Positions 26,507 through 35,853 of a stretch of 64,000 bases of DNA are shown here, piece after piece. This stretch comes from Thermaurantiacus tibetensis (GTDB lineage: Bacteria > Pseudomonadota > Alphaproteobacteria > Sphingomonadales > Sphingomonadaceae). The notes beneath the pieces are model-generated. The model did not search any database. It had not been told where the DNA came from and worked only from the letters and a program-made list of their open reading frames with translations. The stretch covers positions 337,874-401,873 of the forward strand of contig NZ_JACHTM010000003.1 in NCBI RefSeq assembly GCF_015354055.1, given 5' to 3'. Position 1 is the first letter of the stretch, and each line of letters starts with the position of its first letter. A program made the translations under genes and the position numbers.

Positions 26507-29500
26507 ATGCTGCGCCGGCTCGTCGCGATCGCGCTCGTCCAGCGGCTCGCCGTCCTCGGCCTGGCGCTGGCGCTGGCCGGGCTTGGAGTCTGGGCGTTCC
26601 GCACCCTTCCCATCGACGCCTTTCCCGACATCTCGCCCACCCAGGTGAAGCTGATCCTGAAGGCCCCCGGGCTCACCCCCGAGGAGGTCGAGGCGCGCGT
26701 GATCGTGCCGCTCGAGCAGGAACTTCTCGGCATCCCCGGCCAGCGCGAGCTGCGCTCGATCGCCAAGGTGGGGCTGGCCGACATCACCATCGACTTCTCC
26801 GAGGCAACCGACATCTACTGGGCGCGCCAGCAGGTGGCCGAACGCTTCGCCGCGGCGGGGCTGCCGGCCGGTGTCGAGGGCGGGCTCGCGCCCATCTCCA
26901 CGCCGCTCTCCGACATGTTCATGTTCACGATCGAGGGGCCGCTGTCGCTGGCGGAGAAGCGGCGGCTTCTCGACTGGACCATCCGGCCGGCGCTCCGCAC
27001 GGTGCCCGGGGTTGCCGACGTCAACGCGCTCGGCGGCGAGGTGGAAGCCTTTCTCGTCACGCCGCGCATGGAGGCGCTGGCCGCCGCACGAATCCCGGTG
27101 GCCGAGCTCTTGCGCACGATCGAGGCGGCCAACCGCAACGACGGCGCCGGCCGGGTTGCCGATGGCGAGTTCGCGCTGGTGGTACGGGCAACCGCTGCCA
27201 TCCGCCGCCTCGAGGATCTTGCCGCCGTGCCGGTGCGCACGGTCGACGGCAGGATCGTCCGGGTGGGGGATGTCGCCGAGGTGCGCATGGGCGCGCTCAC
27301 CCGGCAGGGGGCGGTCACCCGCTCGGTGCGCGGCGAGGACGGCACCATCCGCCAGGCCGAGGCGGTGCAGGGGATCGTCATCGGCCTGAGAGGCGCCAAC
27401 GCCGCCGAAGTGGTGGCCGGGGTCAAGGCCCGGCTGGTGGAGCTCGCGCCCGCGCTGCCGCCGGGCGTGCGGGTCTTGCCCTTCTACGACCGCTCCGATC
27501 TCATCTCCCGCGCCGTCGCCACGGTCGAGCGCGCGCTTGTCGAGGCCTCGATCCTCGTCGTGCTGCTGCTCTTCCTGTTCCTCGGCGAAGTCCGCGCCGC
27601 CCTCATCGTGACCGCCGCGCTGCCGATGGCCGCGCTTCTCACCTTCATCCTCATGAAGGCCTTCGGCCTTTCGGCCAACCTCATGAGCCTCGGCGGGCTC
27701 GCGATCGCCATAGGGCTCCTCGTCGATGGCGCGGTGGTCGTGGTGGAGAACATCGTCGAACGCCTGTCCGACGCGCGCCACCAGGGCACCGGGCGGCTCA
27801 ACCAGGTGCTCGTCGCAACCTCGGAGGTCATCCAGCCCGTCGTCTCGGGGATTGCCATCATCATCCTCGTCTTCCTGCCGCTCCTCACGCTCGAGGGTCT
27901 CGAGGGACGGCTCTTCGCCCCCGTCGCGCTCACCATCGTGATGGCGCTCGCCTCCTCCCTCCTGCTGGCGCTGACCCTGGTGCCGGTGCTCGCGAGCCTC
28001 GGCCTTGGAAGCCCGCCGCCGGGCGAGGCGCACCACCAGCCCTGGCTCATGCGGCAGATCGCCCCCGCCTACGACCGGGCGCTTGCGTTCGCGATTCGCA
28101 GGCCCGCTCCGGTCGCCGCCGTCGCAGTGGCTGCCCTTGCCCTTGCAGTCGTGGCCTACGCGCGGGTGGGCAAGTCGTTCCTGCCCACCCTCGACGAAGG
28201 CACCGTGCTCGTCCAGCTCACCAAGGATCCGTCGATCGGCCTTGCCCACAGCATCGCCGGCGATCTCGCCGTCCAGCGGACCATCCTCGAGGCGGTGCCG
28301 GAAGTGACGGCCATCGTCGCCCGGGTCGGCTCCGACGAGATCGGGCTCGACCCCATGGGCCTCAACGAGACCGACAGTTTCCTCGTGCTGAAGCCCCGCG
28401 AGGGGTGGCGCCGGCCCGACAAGAGCTGGCTCGTGGGCGAGCTGCGCCGGGCGCTGGCCGCGCACCCCGGCATCGAGCCTGGCTTCACCCAGCCGATCGA
28501 GATGCGGGTCTCCGAAATGCTGACCGGCGCGCGCGGCGATCTCGCGCTGCGCATCTTCGGGCCCGATCTCGGAGAGCTAGCCGCGCTTGCGACCCGGATC
28601 GCGACGGTGGTGGCAGGCGTGCCCGGCGCGACCGACGTCATCACGCGCGCCGCCGACACGGTCGACTATCTGTCCATCGACGTCGACCGGCTCGCTGCCG
28701 GCCGCGCCGGGATCACCGCCGAGGAGCTGCAGCAGGCGCTGCGGCTTGCCGTCGAGGGCGTGCCGGCGGGCGTGGTCACCGAGGGGCTGCGCCGCGTGCC
28801 GATTCTCGTACGCGGCCCCGGGACCGATGCCGCGACGCTGGCCGGCCAGCCGCTGGCGACCGCATCGGGCACGCTGGTCCGTCCCGGCGACGTCGCCCGG
28901 ATTGCGCCAACCGAAGGTCCGGCCCGGCTCGAGCACGAGGGCGGCTCGCGCTTCGCCCTCGTCCAGGCGTTCGTCGGGGGGCGCGACCTCGTCGGCTTCG
29001 TGACGGAGGCGCAGGCGCGCGTCGCAGCCGACGTGCCCCTGCCCGAAGGCGTGCGCCTCGCCTGGGGCGGGCAGTTCGAGAACCAGCAGCGCGCCGCCGC
29101 CCGCCTTGCCATCGTCGTCCCGGCGGCGCTCGCGCTCATCTTCCTGCTGCTCTACGCCACCTTCGGCGCGCTCAGGCCGGCCATCCTCATCCTGCTCATG
29201 GTCCCTTTCGCGCTGGTGGGGGGCATCCTCGCACTGTGGACCTCGGGCGAATATCTCTCGGTTCCGGCCTCGGTCGGGTTCATCGCGCTGCTCGGGATTG
29301 CTGTGCTCAACGGGCTCGTCCTCGTCAGCCACATCCGCCACCTGCGCGAAGAGGGGCTGCCGCTCGGCGAGGCCGTGGTCTCGGGCGCGAAGCGGCGGCT
29401 GCGCCCGGTGCTGATGACTGCCTCGATCGCCGCCTTCGGCCTGATGCCGCTCTTGGCCGCCACCGGGCCCGGCTCCGAGATCCAGCGGCCGCTTGCCATC

Positions 29501-29614
29501 GTCGTCGTCGGCGGCCTGGTGACGGCCACGCTCCTCACGCTCGTGCTGCTGCCGCTCCTCTACCTCAGGTTCGGCGAGGGGGCGGAGGACCGCGCGCGGG
29601 CGATGGAGGGCTGA
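26507..29614 (+). CDS. RND efflux pump, heavy-metal (CzcA/CusA) type
   Basis: This 1035-residue inner-membrane pump has twelve predicted helices and two large periplasmic loops. Motifs point to the HME branch: LPIDAFPDISPTQVKLI near the N-terminus, EVEARVIVPLEQELLGIPG, and the TM4 region IGLLVDGAVVVVENIVERL with the acidic residue used in proton relay. A late helix run carries VPFALVGGILALW and LLGIAVLNGLVLV. The HME context and the neighbouring two-component system suggest export of divalent or monovalent metal ions; which metal cannot be told from sequence. The last base of its stop is the first base of the TolC-like gene's ATG. Confidence 0.92.
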   Translation: MLRRLVAIALVQRLAVLGLALALAGLGVWAFRTLPIDAFPDISPTQVKLILKAPGLTPEEVEARVIVPLEQELLGIPGQRELRSIAKVGLADITIDFSEATDIYWARQQVAERFAAAGLPAGVEGGLAPISTPLSDMFMFTIEGPLSLAEKRRLLDWTIRPALRTVPGVADVNALGGEVEAFLVTPRMEALAAARIPVAELLRTIEAANRNDGAGRVADGEFALVVRATAAIRRLEDLAAVPVRTVDGRIVRVGDVAEVRMGALTRQGAVTRSVRGEDGTIRQAEAVQGIVIGLRGANAAEVVAGVKARLVELAPALPPGVRVLPFYDRSDLISRAVATVERALVEASILVVLLLFLFLGEVRAALIVTAALPMAALLTFILMKAFGLSANLMSLGGLAIAIGLLVDGAVVVVENIVERLSDARHQGTGRLNQVLVATSEVIQPVVSGIAIIILVFLPLLTLEGLEGRLFAPVALTIVMALASSLLLALTLVPVLASLGLGSPPPGEAHHQPWLMRQIAPAYDRALAFAIRRPAPVAAVAVAALALAVVAYARVGKSFLPTLDEGTVLVQLTKDPSIGLAHSIAGDLAVQRTILEAVPEVTAIVARVGSDEIGLDPMGLNETDSFLVLKPREGWRRPDKSWLVGELRRALAAHPGIEPGFTQPIEMRVSEMLTGARGDLALRIFGPDLGELAALATRIATVVAGVPGATDVITRAADTVDYLSIDVDRLAAGRAGITAEELQQALRLAVEGVPAGVVTEGLRRVPILVRGPGTDAATLAGQPLATASGTLVRPGDVARIAPTEGPARLEHEGGSRFALVQAFVGGRDLVGFVTEAQARVAADVPLPEGVRLAWGGQFENQQRAAARLAIVVPAALALIFLLLYATFGALRPAILILLMVPFALVGGILALWTSGEYLSVPASVGFIALLGIAVLNGLVLVSHIRHLREEGLPLGEAVVSGAKRRLRPVLMTASIAAFGLMPLLAATGPGSEIQRPLAIVVVGGLVTATLLTLVLLPLLYLRFGEGAEDRARAMEG

Positions 29615-30837
29615 TGCCAGGGCCGCTTGCCCTGTTCGTCCTGTTTGCGGCAGCCGCGCCGGCCCTGGCCGACTCTCCGCTGCCGCCCGCCGAGGCCGCA
29701 CGCGCGGCCATCGCCGAACATCCCGCAGTGCTGGCGGCAGAGGACCGCCGCGACGCTGCCGTGGCCGAGGGCCGGGCCCGCGCCGCCGGCCCGCACGCCT
29801 TCCAGGCGTCTGCCAGCCTCGTGCGCCGGAGCCTCGCTCAGGGCGACGCGGTGCCGGAGTTCGGGCTTGAGGTCAGCCGCGCGGTCCGCATCAACGGCAA
29901 GGCCCGGCTGGACCGGGCTGCGGCCGACGCGCTCGTGGACGCCGCCGGGAACCGCGCCGAAGACGCCCGCCACCTGGCGGCCCGGCTGCTCGCCGGCCTG
30001 TGGCTCGACTGGGTCACCGCGGAGGCCGAGGCGCGGGTGCTCGCCGGCGCGGAAGCCACGCTGGCCAAAGCCCAGGCCGGGCTTGAGCGCCAGGTGGCGC
30101 TCCGCGACGCGCCTGCGCTCGATGCCGGGCGCGCGGCCGCGGCGCGAGCGGCCGCGTCAGCCGAACGGCTGCTCGCGGAAGGCCGGGCGCGGGCTGCCCG
30201 CGCCGCGCTTGCGGCGCGCTTTCCCGGCCTGCCCCTGCCCGCCGATGCGCCCGGCCTGCCCCTGCCCGAGGCATCGCGGTCCGAACTCGTGGCGCTGGCC
30301 GGCCGCATCGCCGAGGTCAGCCACGAGCTCGGAGCGCTCGAGGCCGAGCGCCGCCTGGCCGAGGCCGAGGCGGAGCGGGCGCGGCGGGACCGTCTCCCCG
30401 ACCCCTCCTTCGGGCTGCGCGGCTTCTCCGAGCAGGGCGGCACCGAGCGCGGCGTGGGTCTGCTCGTGAGCGTCCCCTTCGGTGGCCCGTCGCGCCGGGC
30501 CGAGGCCGAGCGCCGGGCTGCGCTGAGCAGCGCGGCCGCAGCCGAGCTGGCCAGCGCGCGCCGCGACGTCGAGGCGATGGCGGCAGCAGCGCGCCTGGAG
30601 GCCGAAGCGGCCCTTGCCGCCGCTGCCGCCTCGGCCGACGCCAGCGCCCGCGCGCGCGAGGTGGCAGCGCGCCTCGCCCGCGGCCACGCGCTCGGCGGAG
30701 TCGATCTCGCCGACCGTCTCCTTGCCGAGCGCGCGGCGCTCGAGGCCGAGCTCGCCGAGACGCGGGCGCGCGCAGCGGCGTGGCGGGCGCTGACGCTGCT
30801 GCGCATCGATGCCCATGCCCTCTGGCTGGAGGACTGA
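29614..30837 (+). CDS. TolC-family outer-membrane efflux protein (CzcC-like)
   Basis: This 407-residue protein has a signal peptide (MPGPLALFVLFAAAAPALA) and two long Ala/Glu/Arg-rich coiled-coil regions of the outer-membrane efflux protein fold. Landmarks are AARAAIAEHPAVLAAEDRRDAAVAEGRA near the N-terminus and LPDPSFGLRGFSEQGG...VGLLVSVPFGG at mid-length. It completes the tripartite adaptor-pump-channel operon. It converges with dabA, leaving 12 bases between stops. Confidence 0.9.
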   Translation: MPGPLALFVLFAAAAPALADSPLPPAEAARAAIAEHPAVLAAEDRRDAAVAEGRARAAGPHAFQASASLVRRSLAQGDAVPEFGLEVSRAVRINGKARLDRAAADALVDAAGNRAEDARHLAARLLAGLWLDWVTAEAEARVLAGAEATLAKAQAGLERQVALRDAPALDAGRAAAARAAASAERLLAEGRARAARAALAARFPGLPLPADAPGLPLPEASRSELVALAGRIAEVSHELGALEAERRLAEAEAERARRDRLPDPSFGLRGFSEQGGTERGVGLLVSVPFGGPSRRAEAERRAALSSAAAAELASARRDVEAMAAAARLEAEAALAAAAASADASARAREVAARLARGHALGGVDLADRLLAERAALEAELAETRARAAAWRALTLLRIDAHALWLED

Positions 30838-30849
30838 GGCCGCGCCGGC

Positions 30850-33273
30850 TCAGGCGGCTGCCGCCGTCCGCCCCTCCCGTGTCCGGAGGCCGGCATCGCC
30901 CGCGGCCTCCCACGCGCCGCCCGGGCGGTAGCGGGCAGCGACCCGGCCGCCCTCGAGCGCGAACAGGTGAAGCCAGCCCTGGTCGAAGAGCGTTGCGACT
31001 TCCGGATGGCGGGCGAGCACGCCGAGGATGGCGTCCCTCGGCGCCTCGACCAGCACCGAGAGCCGGAGCGGCGGATGGACCAAACGCTCGCCATCGTGGA
31101 CGGCCTGCCACGGAAGCCCCGCGCGCAGCCGCCCGCCATTGCCCTCGAGCACGCCGATGCCGCCCACCACGTTGTGCAGGAGCTTGTTGCCGCTGCCGAA
31201 CAGGTCCGGTGCAACCGACGAGCCATAATACTGGAGGCTGATCCAGCTGGCGACGACGACGGGCGCGGTCAGGATGAGCTCGAGCGTGCCGAACCCGGTG
31301 TCGCGCGACCAGTCATAGCAGTGAAGGAAGGCCCGGCCGTCGAGCGCAAGTCCTGCGGTTGCCTCGCGCGGGGCGGCGACGAAGGCGGCGCAACCCGCAA
31401 GACCCCATTCGGGCCGGACCTCGGCCCAGTCCCGCGCCCGCCGCGCGAGCGTGGCGGCACTCGCGCCCGGAAGGCGCGGCGCCCGCTCGGCCCGGGCCAG
31501 CGCCCCGGCCTCGGCCAGCAGGTCCCGCGCGCGGGCGAGGTCGGTGCGCTCGGGGGCGCCGCTGTCCTCGGCAAAGAGGGTCACCCGGTCGGTCGTGGTG
31601 TCATGGAGGCCGCCCACGAACAGCGTGCCCTCGGGGATGGCAAGGCCGCGCGCGGCAAGCCCAGCGCGGGTCTCCGGGTCGTTGAGGAGCGCCGCCAAGA
31701 GCCGCGCCGAGGCCTCCCCGGTGTGACCGCCACAGGCCCCGCAGTGGTAGGCACTCTCATGCGGGTTGTTGGTGACGCTGGCGCCGTGCCCCAGCAGCAG
31801 CACGAGCGGCGGCCAGCCGCCGTGCCAGGACATGGCGCCGAGCACGGCAGCAGCCGTCTCCGCCTTCGCGTCCGCCGAAAGGGGCACGGTCGGCCGCGGA
31901 GCAGGCGCGGGTGCTGCGGTCGCGCGGCGGCCGAGGCTTCCGGCGATGAGCTTGCCGGCATAGGCGACCCCGGCCGCCTCGACGAAGGCGAAGGAGGAGA
32001 CGGCGGCCTGGCGGAACCGGCCCCAGGCCCGCCGCGCGCGCGCCGCGATGAACAGCCGCGACTCGGTTGGGGCATCGAGCGCCGGCCTGCTCGAAAGACC
32101 CGGCGTCAGCAGCACGGGCAGATGCGCGTCGGCAAGCGTCGAGCCCGGCTCGCGGTGGGCGAGCGGCAGGCCGAAGAAACCGGCGAAGCCGCGCGTCTCG
32201 ATGCCGGGATCGAGGCCCTCGAGCGCCCGCCGGAACGGCTCGGAACGGACGTCGATGCAGAAGACCGCTGCCATCCACGGGGCGGGCGGCGCAGCGGGCA
32301 CGCCCGTGCGCGCGGCAGCGGCCGCCTCCAGCCGGGACGCAAGCGCGCGCTGGAAGGCCCGCTCGGCTGCCTCCTGCAGAATGGCGTCGAGGATGTCGTC
32401 CGCGGACGGGGCGACCGGCGCGACATGCGCGGCAGCCACCCTGGCCCACTGCGCCGCCACGGCTTCGCCACCCTGGGCGAGGAGCGCCTCCTCGAACACG
32501 AGGCGGATGGCGAGCAGCTCGACGAGCGTCTCGTCGCGATTGCCGGCAAGCTCGGCCTGCCAGCCGAGGTAGCGCGCGTGCTGCGCCCAGCCGCCGAGGT
32601 CGCAGAGCAGGCGGTGGAAGGCGGTCTCGGCTGCGCGCTCGGAGAGGCCCAGCCGCTCGCTGGCGCGCAGGATGGCGCGTTCCGGCGTATCGGGAGCTGC
32701 GGCGACATGCGCGCAGAAACCGGCAAGGCCGAAGATCTCGGGCGTGAGGTCGTGGGTCGCGAATGCACGCCACGCGGCATAGGCGCCGAGCCCCGGCGCC
32801 GGAGTCCAGAGCGCCTGGCCGCGGTCGAAGTGGCCGGCGGCCCACAGGCCGAAGGTGCGGGCGACGAGCGCGGGCCAGTCGGTGCCCGTGTGCTGCGCGA
32901 GCAGCTCGGCGACAGTGGGGAGCGCCGCAGCAGGCGCCGGGTCGGCGGCGAGTGCGGCCCTGAGCGCTGCGAGATCGGCCGGCTTGCCGGGGTGCGGGGA
33001 GGCTGCAAGCGCCTCGGCCAAGTCCGCCTCGCCGATCTCGCCGGCGGCGATCTGCCGGCGCCGCTCGGCCCGGGCAAGGAACGGGCGCACACCACCCACC
33101 CGCGCGAGCCTGGCCGCAGCGGTCGCGAGGTCCTCCCCGGCCTGGCCGACGAAGGGGTTGACGGCGACCGTCGCATCGAGCGGGAAGGCCGGCGGGATGG
33201 CGGCAGCGGCCCGGGCGGCGGCAGCGAGGATGGCACGGGTGCCAGCGGGAGCGATGTCGGGGGCGATGAGCAT
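30850..33273 (-). CDS. dabA: Inorganic carbon transporter subunit DabA (DUF2309)
   Basis: This 807-residue cytoplasmic zinc protein is related to beta-carbonic anhydrases. With the membrane subunit DabB it is thought to hydrate CO2 vectorially to bicarbonate. The predicted zinc ligands are present: Cys339 and Asp341 in FCIDVRSE, His496 in LLLGHGAS and Cys511 in AYHCGACGG. The Cys-x-Asp and His-14-Cys spacings agree with the characterised Halothiobacillus protein. The N-terminus MLIAPDIAPAGTRAIL and AVNPFVGQAGE are family-typical. It lies 38 bases downstream of dabB in the same operon. DabAB serves autotrophs and heterotrophs needing bicarbonate under low CO2. Confidence 0.95.
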   Translation of the reverse strand: MLIAPDIAPAGTRAILAAAARAAAAIPPAFPLDATVAVNPFVGQAGEDLATAAARLARVGGVRPFLARAERRRQIAAGEIGEADLAEALAASPHPGKPADLAALRAALAADPAPAAALPTVAELLAQHTGTDWPALVARTFGLWAAGHFDRGQALWTPAPGLGAYAAWRAFATHDLTPEIFGLAGFCAHVAAAPDTPERAILRASERLGLSERAAETAFHRLLCDLGGWAQHARYLGWQAELAGNRDETLVELLAIRLVFEEALLAQGGEAVAAQWARVAAAHVAPVAPSADDILDAILQEAAERAFQRALASRLEAAAAARTGVPAAPPAPWMAAVFCIDVRSEPFRRALEGLDPGIETRGFAGFFGLPLAHREPGSTLADAHLPVLLTPGLSSRPALDAPTESRLFIAARARRAWGRFRQAAVSSFAFVEAAGVAYAGKLIAGSLGRRATAAPAPAPRPTVPLSADAKAETAAAVLGAMSWHGGWPPLVLLLGHGASVTNNPHESAYHCGACGGHTGEASARLLAALLNDPETRAGLAARGLAIPEGTLFVGGLHDTTTDRVTLFAEDSGAPERTDLARARDLLAEAGALARAERAPRLPGASAATLARRARDWAEVRPEWGLAGCAAFVAAPREATAGLALDGRAFLHCYDWSRDTGFGTLELILTAPVVVASWISLQYYGSSVAPDLFGSGNKLLHNVVGGIGVLEGNGGRLRAGLPWQAVHDGERLVHPPLRLSVLVEAPRDAILGVLARHPEVATLFDQGWLHLFALEGGRVAARYRPGGAWEAAGDAGLRTREGRTAAAA

Positions 33274-33311
33274 GGGTCGTCTCCTTGGTCGGGCAGGCGC
33301 CGTGGGGAGGG

Positions 33312-34850
33312 TCAGGCGGCGGTGCGGGTGCCGAGGCCGCCGGTCAGGCGATCGAGCAGCGCGTTCACGTAGAGACCGTTGGCGAGGTGGACCCTGAGTC
33401 CGGCGGCGGCCGGGTGATGGGCCCAGAGCGGGAAGAGCGCCTGCGCCACAGCCACCGCACCGAAGGAGAGGAGGGCAACTGCAAGAAGCGCCCACTCCAG
33501 CGGCGAGGGGACGGGCGGAGCCGGAAGCGCCGGCCCGGCGACGCTCTCGGCCAGCGCGTGGAAGGCGAAGTAGGCGAGCGTTGCTGCCACCGAGGCGGCG
33601 ATGGTGCGCCGCGTCAGCGCGCCCGGCGCGGCATCCGCCAGGCCCTGCGCCACCAGATAGGCGATGCCGAACACGAGGATGGCGCCGATGGCCAGCGCCT
33701 GCGCCGACTTGGGCCCCAGCACCAGGCCGGAGGCTGTCGCCGCCGCGGCATAGACGGCAAGGGCGATCGCGAAGGCCCGCGTCACCGCCATGGGGCCGGG
33801 CGTGGCGACGGGGCCGGGCCGCCGCCGGTCGCGCACCTCGATGACCGCCCCGCCCGAGGCGAGGAAGGCATGGGCCTTGTAGAGCGAGTGGGCGACGATG
33901 TGGAGCAGCGCAAGCGCCCAGAGGCCCAGGCCGCACTGCATCAGCATGAACCCCATCTGCGCGACGGTCGACCAGGCGAGCGCCGTCTTGACGGCACTCT
34001 GGGTCAGCATGACCGAGGCGCCGAAGAGCGCCGAGAAGCCGCCGACGAGCACCAGCGTTGCCATGGCAGCAGGGCTCGCCTGCACGAGCGGTGCGAGGAG
34101 AATGAGCACCACCCCCCCTGAGTTGATGATGCCGGCGTGCAGCAGGGCCGAGACCGGCGTGGGGGCTTCCATCACCTCGGTCAGCCAGCCGTGGACGGGA
34201 AAGGCCGCGGTGCGCAGCAGGGCCGAAAGCGCGGCGAGCATGACGCCCGCCTGGGCCACCGGCGGCAGCCCGCCTGCGGCCGCTTCCCTCAGCGCAGCGA
34301 GATCGAGCGTGCCGAACGCCACCCAGAACAGGCCGGCCACCCCGAGCAGCAGGGCGTCGCTCGTCCGCCAGGCCAGGCGGAACTTCCGGGCCGCGCGCAC
34401 GGCCTCGGCCCGTTCGGGGTAGAAGCGGAGCAGCCGCTCGACGAGAAGCCCCGTGACGGCAAGCCCCGCAACGAGGAGCGCGAGCGACCCGGCCTGGACG
34501 GTTGCGAGCACCGTGCCGACCGCGGCAAGCAGCAGCCCATGGAAGCGGCCCTCGCGCGCCTCGCCATCGAGGTAGCGGCGGGTGTAGCGCACCACCACCC
34601 ACCCGATGAAGGCGACGAGCGAGGCGAGGATTGCAGCGATCCGGTCGCCGGCGAGAAGCCCGGAGCCGGCCGGCTGCGGCCCGCCAAGGGCCACCTGCAC
34701 GGCGCCCGCGAGCGCGAGGAAGAGCGCCGCAAGGACGGCGCCCTCGGCGAGCGCGGGCAGGCGACCGGGCCTGCGGCCGGGCGCGGCCACGAAGGCCAGG
34801 GCGGCGAGCAGGGGCGGCAGAGCCGCGAGGGGGAGAAGGGGCACGGACAT
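33312..34850 (-). CDS. dabB: Inorganic carbon transporter membrane subunit DabB (NuoL/MrpA-like)
   Basis: This 512-residue polytopic protein is of the proton-conducting antiporter (NuoL/M/N) family, with about 13 hydrophobic helices. Conserved pieces are RTAAFPVHGWLTEVMEAPTPVSALLHAGIINS and the following VKTALAWSTVAQMGFM and HIVAHSLYKAHAF (antiporter-core lysine and histidine residues). It is shorter than NuoL and sits directly before dabA, which identifies it as DabB. It is divergent from a LysR regulator that probably controls it. Confidence 0.94.
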   Translation of the reverse strand: MSVPLLPLAALPPLLAALAFVAAPGRRPGRLPALAEGAVLAALFLALAGAVQVALGGPQPAGSGLLAGDRIAAILASLVAFIGWVVVRYTRRYLDGEAREGRFHGLLLAAVGTVLATVQAGSLALLVAGLAVTGLLVERLLRFYPERAEAVRAARKFRLAWRTSDALLLGVAGLFWVAFGTLDLAALREAAAGGLPPVAQAGVMLAALSALLRTAAFPVHGWLTEVMEAPTPVSALLHAGIINSGGVVLILLAPLVQASPAAMATLVLVGGFSALFGASVMLTQSAVKTALAWSTVAQMGFMLMQCGLGLWALALLHIVAHSLYKAHAFLASGGAVIEVRDRRRPGPVATPGPMAVTRAFAIALAVYAAAATASGLVLGPKSAQALAIGAILVFGIAYLVAQGLADAAPGALTRRTIAASVAATLAYFAFHALAESVAGPALPAPPVPSPLEWALLAVALLSFGAVAVAQALFPLWAHHPAAAGLRVHLANGLYVNALLDRLTGGLGTRTAA

Positions 34851-34903
34851 CGGGCGTCTCCTCGATCAGGGATGCCCGCCGGCTTAGAGGCCAAGGGAAT
34901 TAG

Positions 34904-34940
34904 ACGGAAATACATATTCCGTAATCTATCATGAGATGAT
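34904..34940. promoter_or_regulatory. LysR-type operator region between dabB and its regulator
   Basis: Two inverted repeats lie in the A/T-rich stretch of this 103-base gap. ACGGAA-ATACATA-TTCCGT at 34904-34922 is a perfect 6-7-6 dyad with LysR-type spacing. ATCAT-GAG-ATGAT at 34928-34940 is another. The abrupt fall in G+C is itself typical of a divergent promoter. Confidence 0.65.
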
Positions 34941-34953
34941 ATGGAACGTTTGA

Positions 34954-35829
34954 ATGAACCTGAACCTCCACCACCTGCGCCTGTTCCATGCCATCGCCCG
35001 CGAGGGCGGAATCTCCGCTGCGGCGGCCCGGCTCAACCTCTCGCCGCCGGCGCTCTCGGCGCAGCTGCGCCAGCTCGAGGAGCGGCTGGGGGTTGACCTC
35101 TTCCTCCGGGTGGGGCGCCGGCTCCAGCTGACCGAGGCGGGGCGGATCGCGCTTGCCCATGCCGATGCCATCTTCGCGACCGCAGACGAGCTGGTGGCCA
35201 CCCTTGCCGGCCGGCCGGCAGGGCGGCAGGTGCTGCGGGTGGGTGCCATCGCCACCCTGTCGCGCAACTTCCAGCTCGAGTTCCTGCGGGCGCCGCTTCT
35301 CGACCCCGACATCGCCGTCGTGATCCGCTCGGGCCCGGAGGACGTGCTGCTTGCCCAGCTCGCCGCGCTCGAGCTTGACGTGGTGCTCACGAACCGTGTG
35401 CCACCCGAGACCGGGCGGGGCCTCCACCTCCACGCGATCGCGGAGCAGCCGGTGAGCCTCGTGGGGGCGCCGGCGCGCGTCGGCACCGGGCGGACGCTTG
35501 CCGACCTTCTCGCGCGCGAGCCGCTGGTCCTTCCCGCCCCCGGCTCCGCCGTCCGCGCCGGGTTTGACGCACTGGCCGAGCGGATGGGGCTTGCGCCGCG
35601 AATTGCCGCCGAGGCCGACGACATGGCGATGCTCCGCCTCATCGCCCGCGCAGACATCGGGCTTGCCGTGCTGCCCTCGGTCGTCGTGCGCGACGAACTG
35701 GGCTCGGGCGACCTGGTCGAGGCCGGGCAGCTCCCAGGCCTGCGCGAGACCTTCCTTGCCGTCACCCTGCCGCGCCGCTTCCCGAACCCGCTGCTCGCCC
35801 CGCTGCTTGCCGGGCGCGAGCCTGCCTGA
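34954..35829 (+). CDS. LysR-family transcriptional regulator of dabBA
   Basis: At 291 residues this is full length for the family. The N-terminal winged HTH is LHHLRLFHAIAREGGISAAAARLNLSPPALSAQLRQLEERLG. The C-terminal co-inducer domain begins at about 90 (LRVGAIATLSRNFQLEFL) and ends with IGLAVLPSVVVRDELGSG. Its closest feel is the NhaR/CbbR branch. Divergent placement with dyads in the shared gap predicts control of dabBA in response to carbon status and autoregulation (inference). Confidence 0.92.
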   Translation: MNLNLHHLRLFHAIAREGGISAAAARLNLSPPALSAQLRQLEERLGVDLFLRVGRRLQLTEAGRIALAHADAIFATADELVATLAGRPAGRQVLRVGAIATLSRNFQLEFLRAPLLDPDIAVVIRSGPEDVLLAQLAALELDVVLTNRVPPETGRGLHLHAIAEQPVSLVGAPARVGTGRTLADLLAREPLVLPAPGSAVRAGFDALAERMGLAPRIAAEADDMAMLRLIARADIGLAVLPSVVVRDELGSGDLVEAGQLPGLRETFLAVTLPRRFPNPLLAPLLAGREPA

Positions 35830-35853
35830 GCGCGTCGGCGGCGTCTGGCGCGA

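Noticed and set aside
28405..29613. Open frame running ahead of the TolC-like gene on the same strand
   Set aside because: It is an out-of-frame reading of the RND pump; the true start at 29614 is fixed by the TGATG junction and signal peptide.
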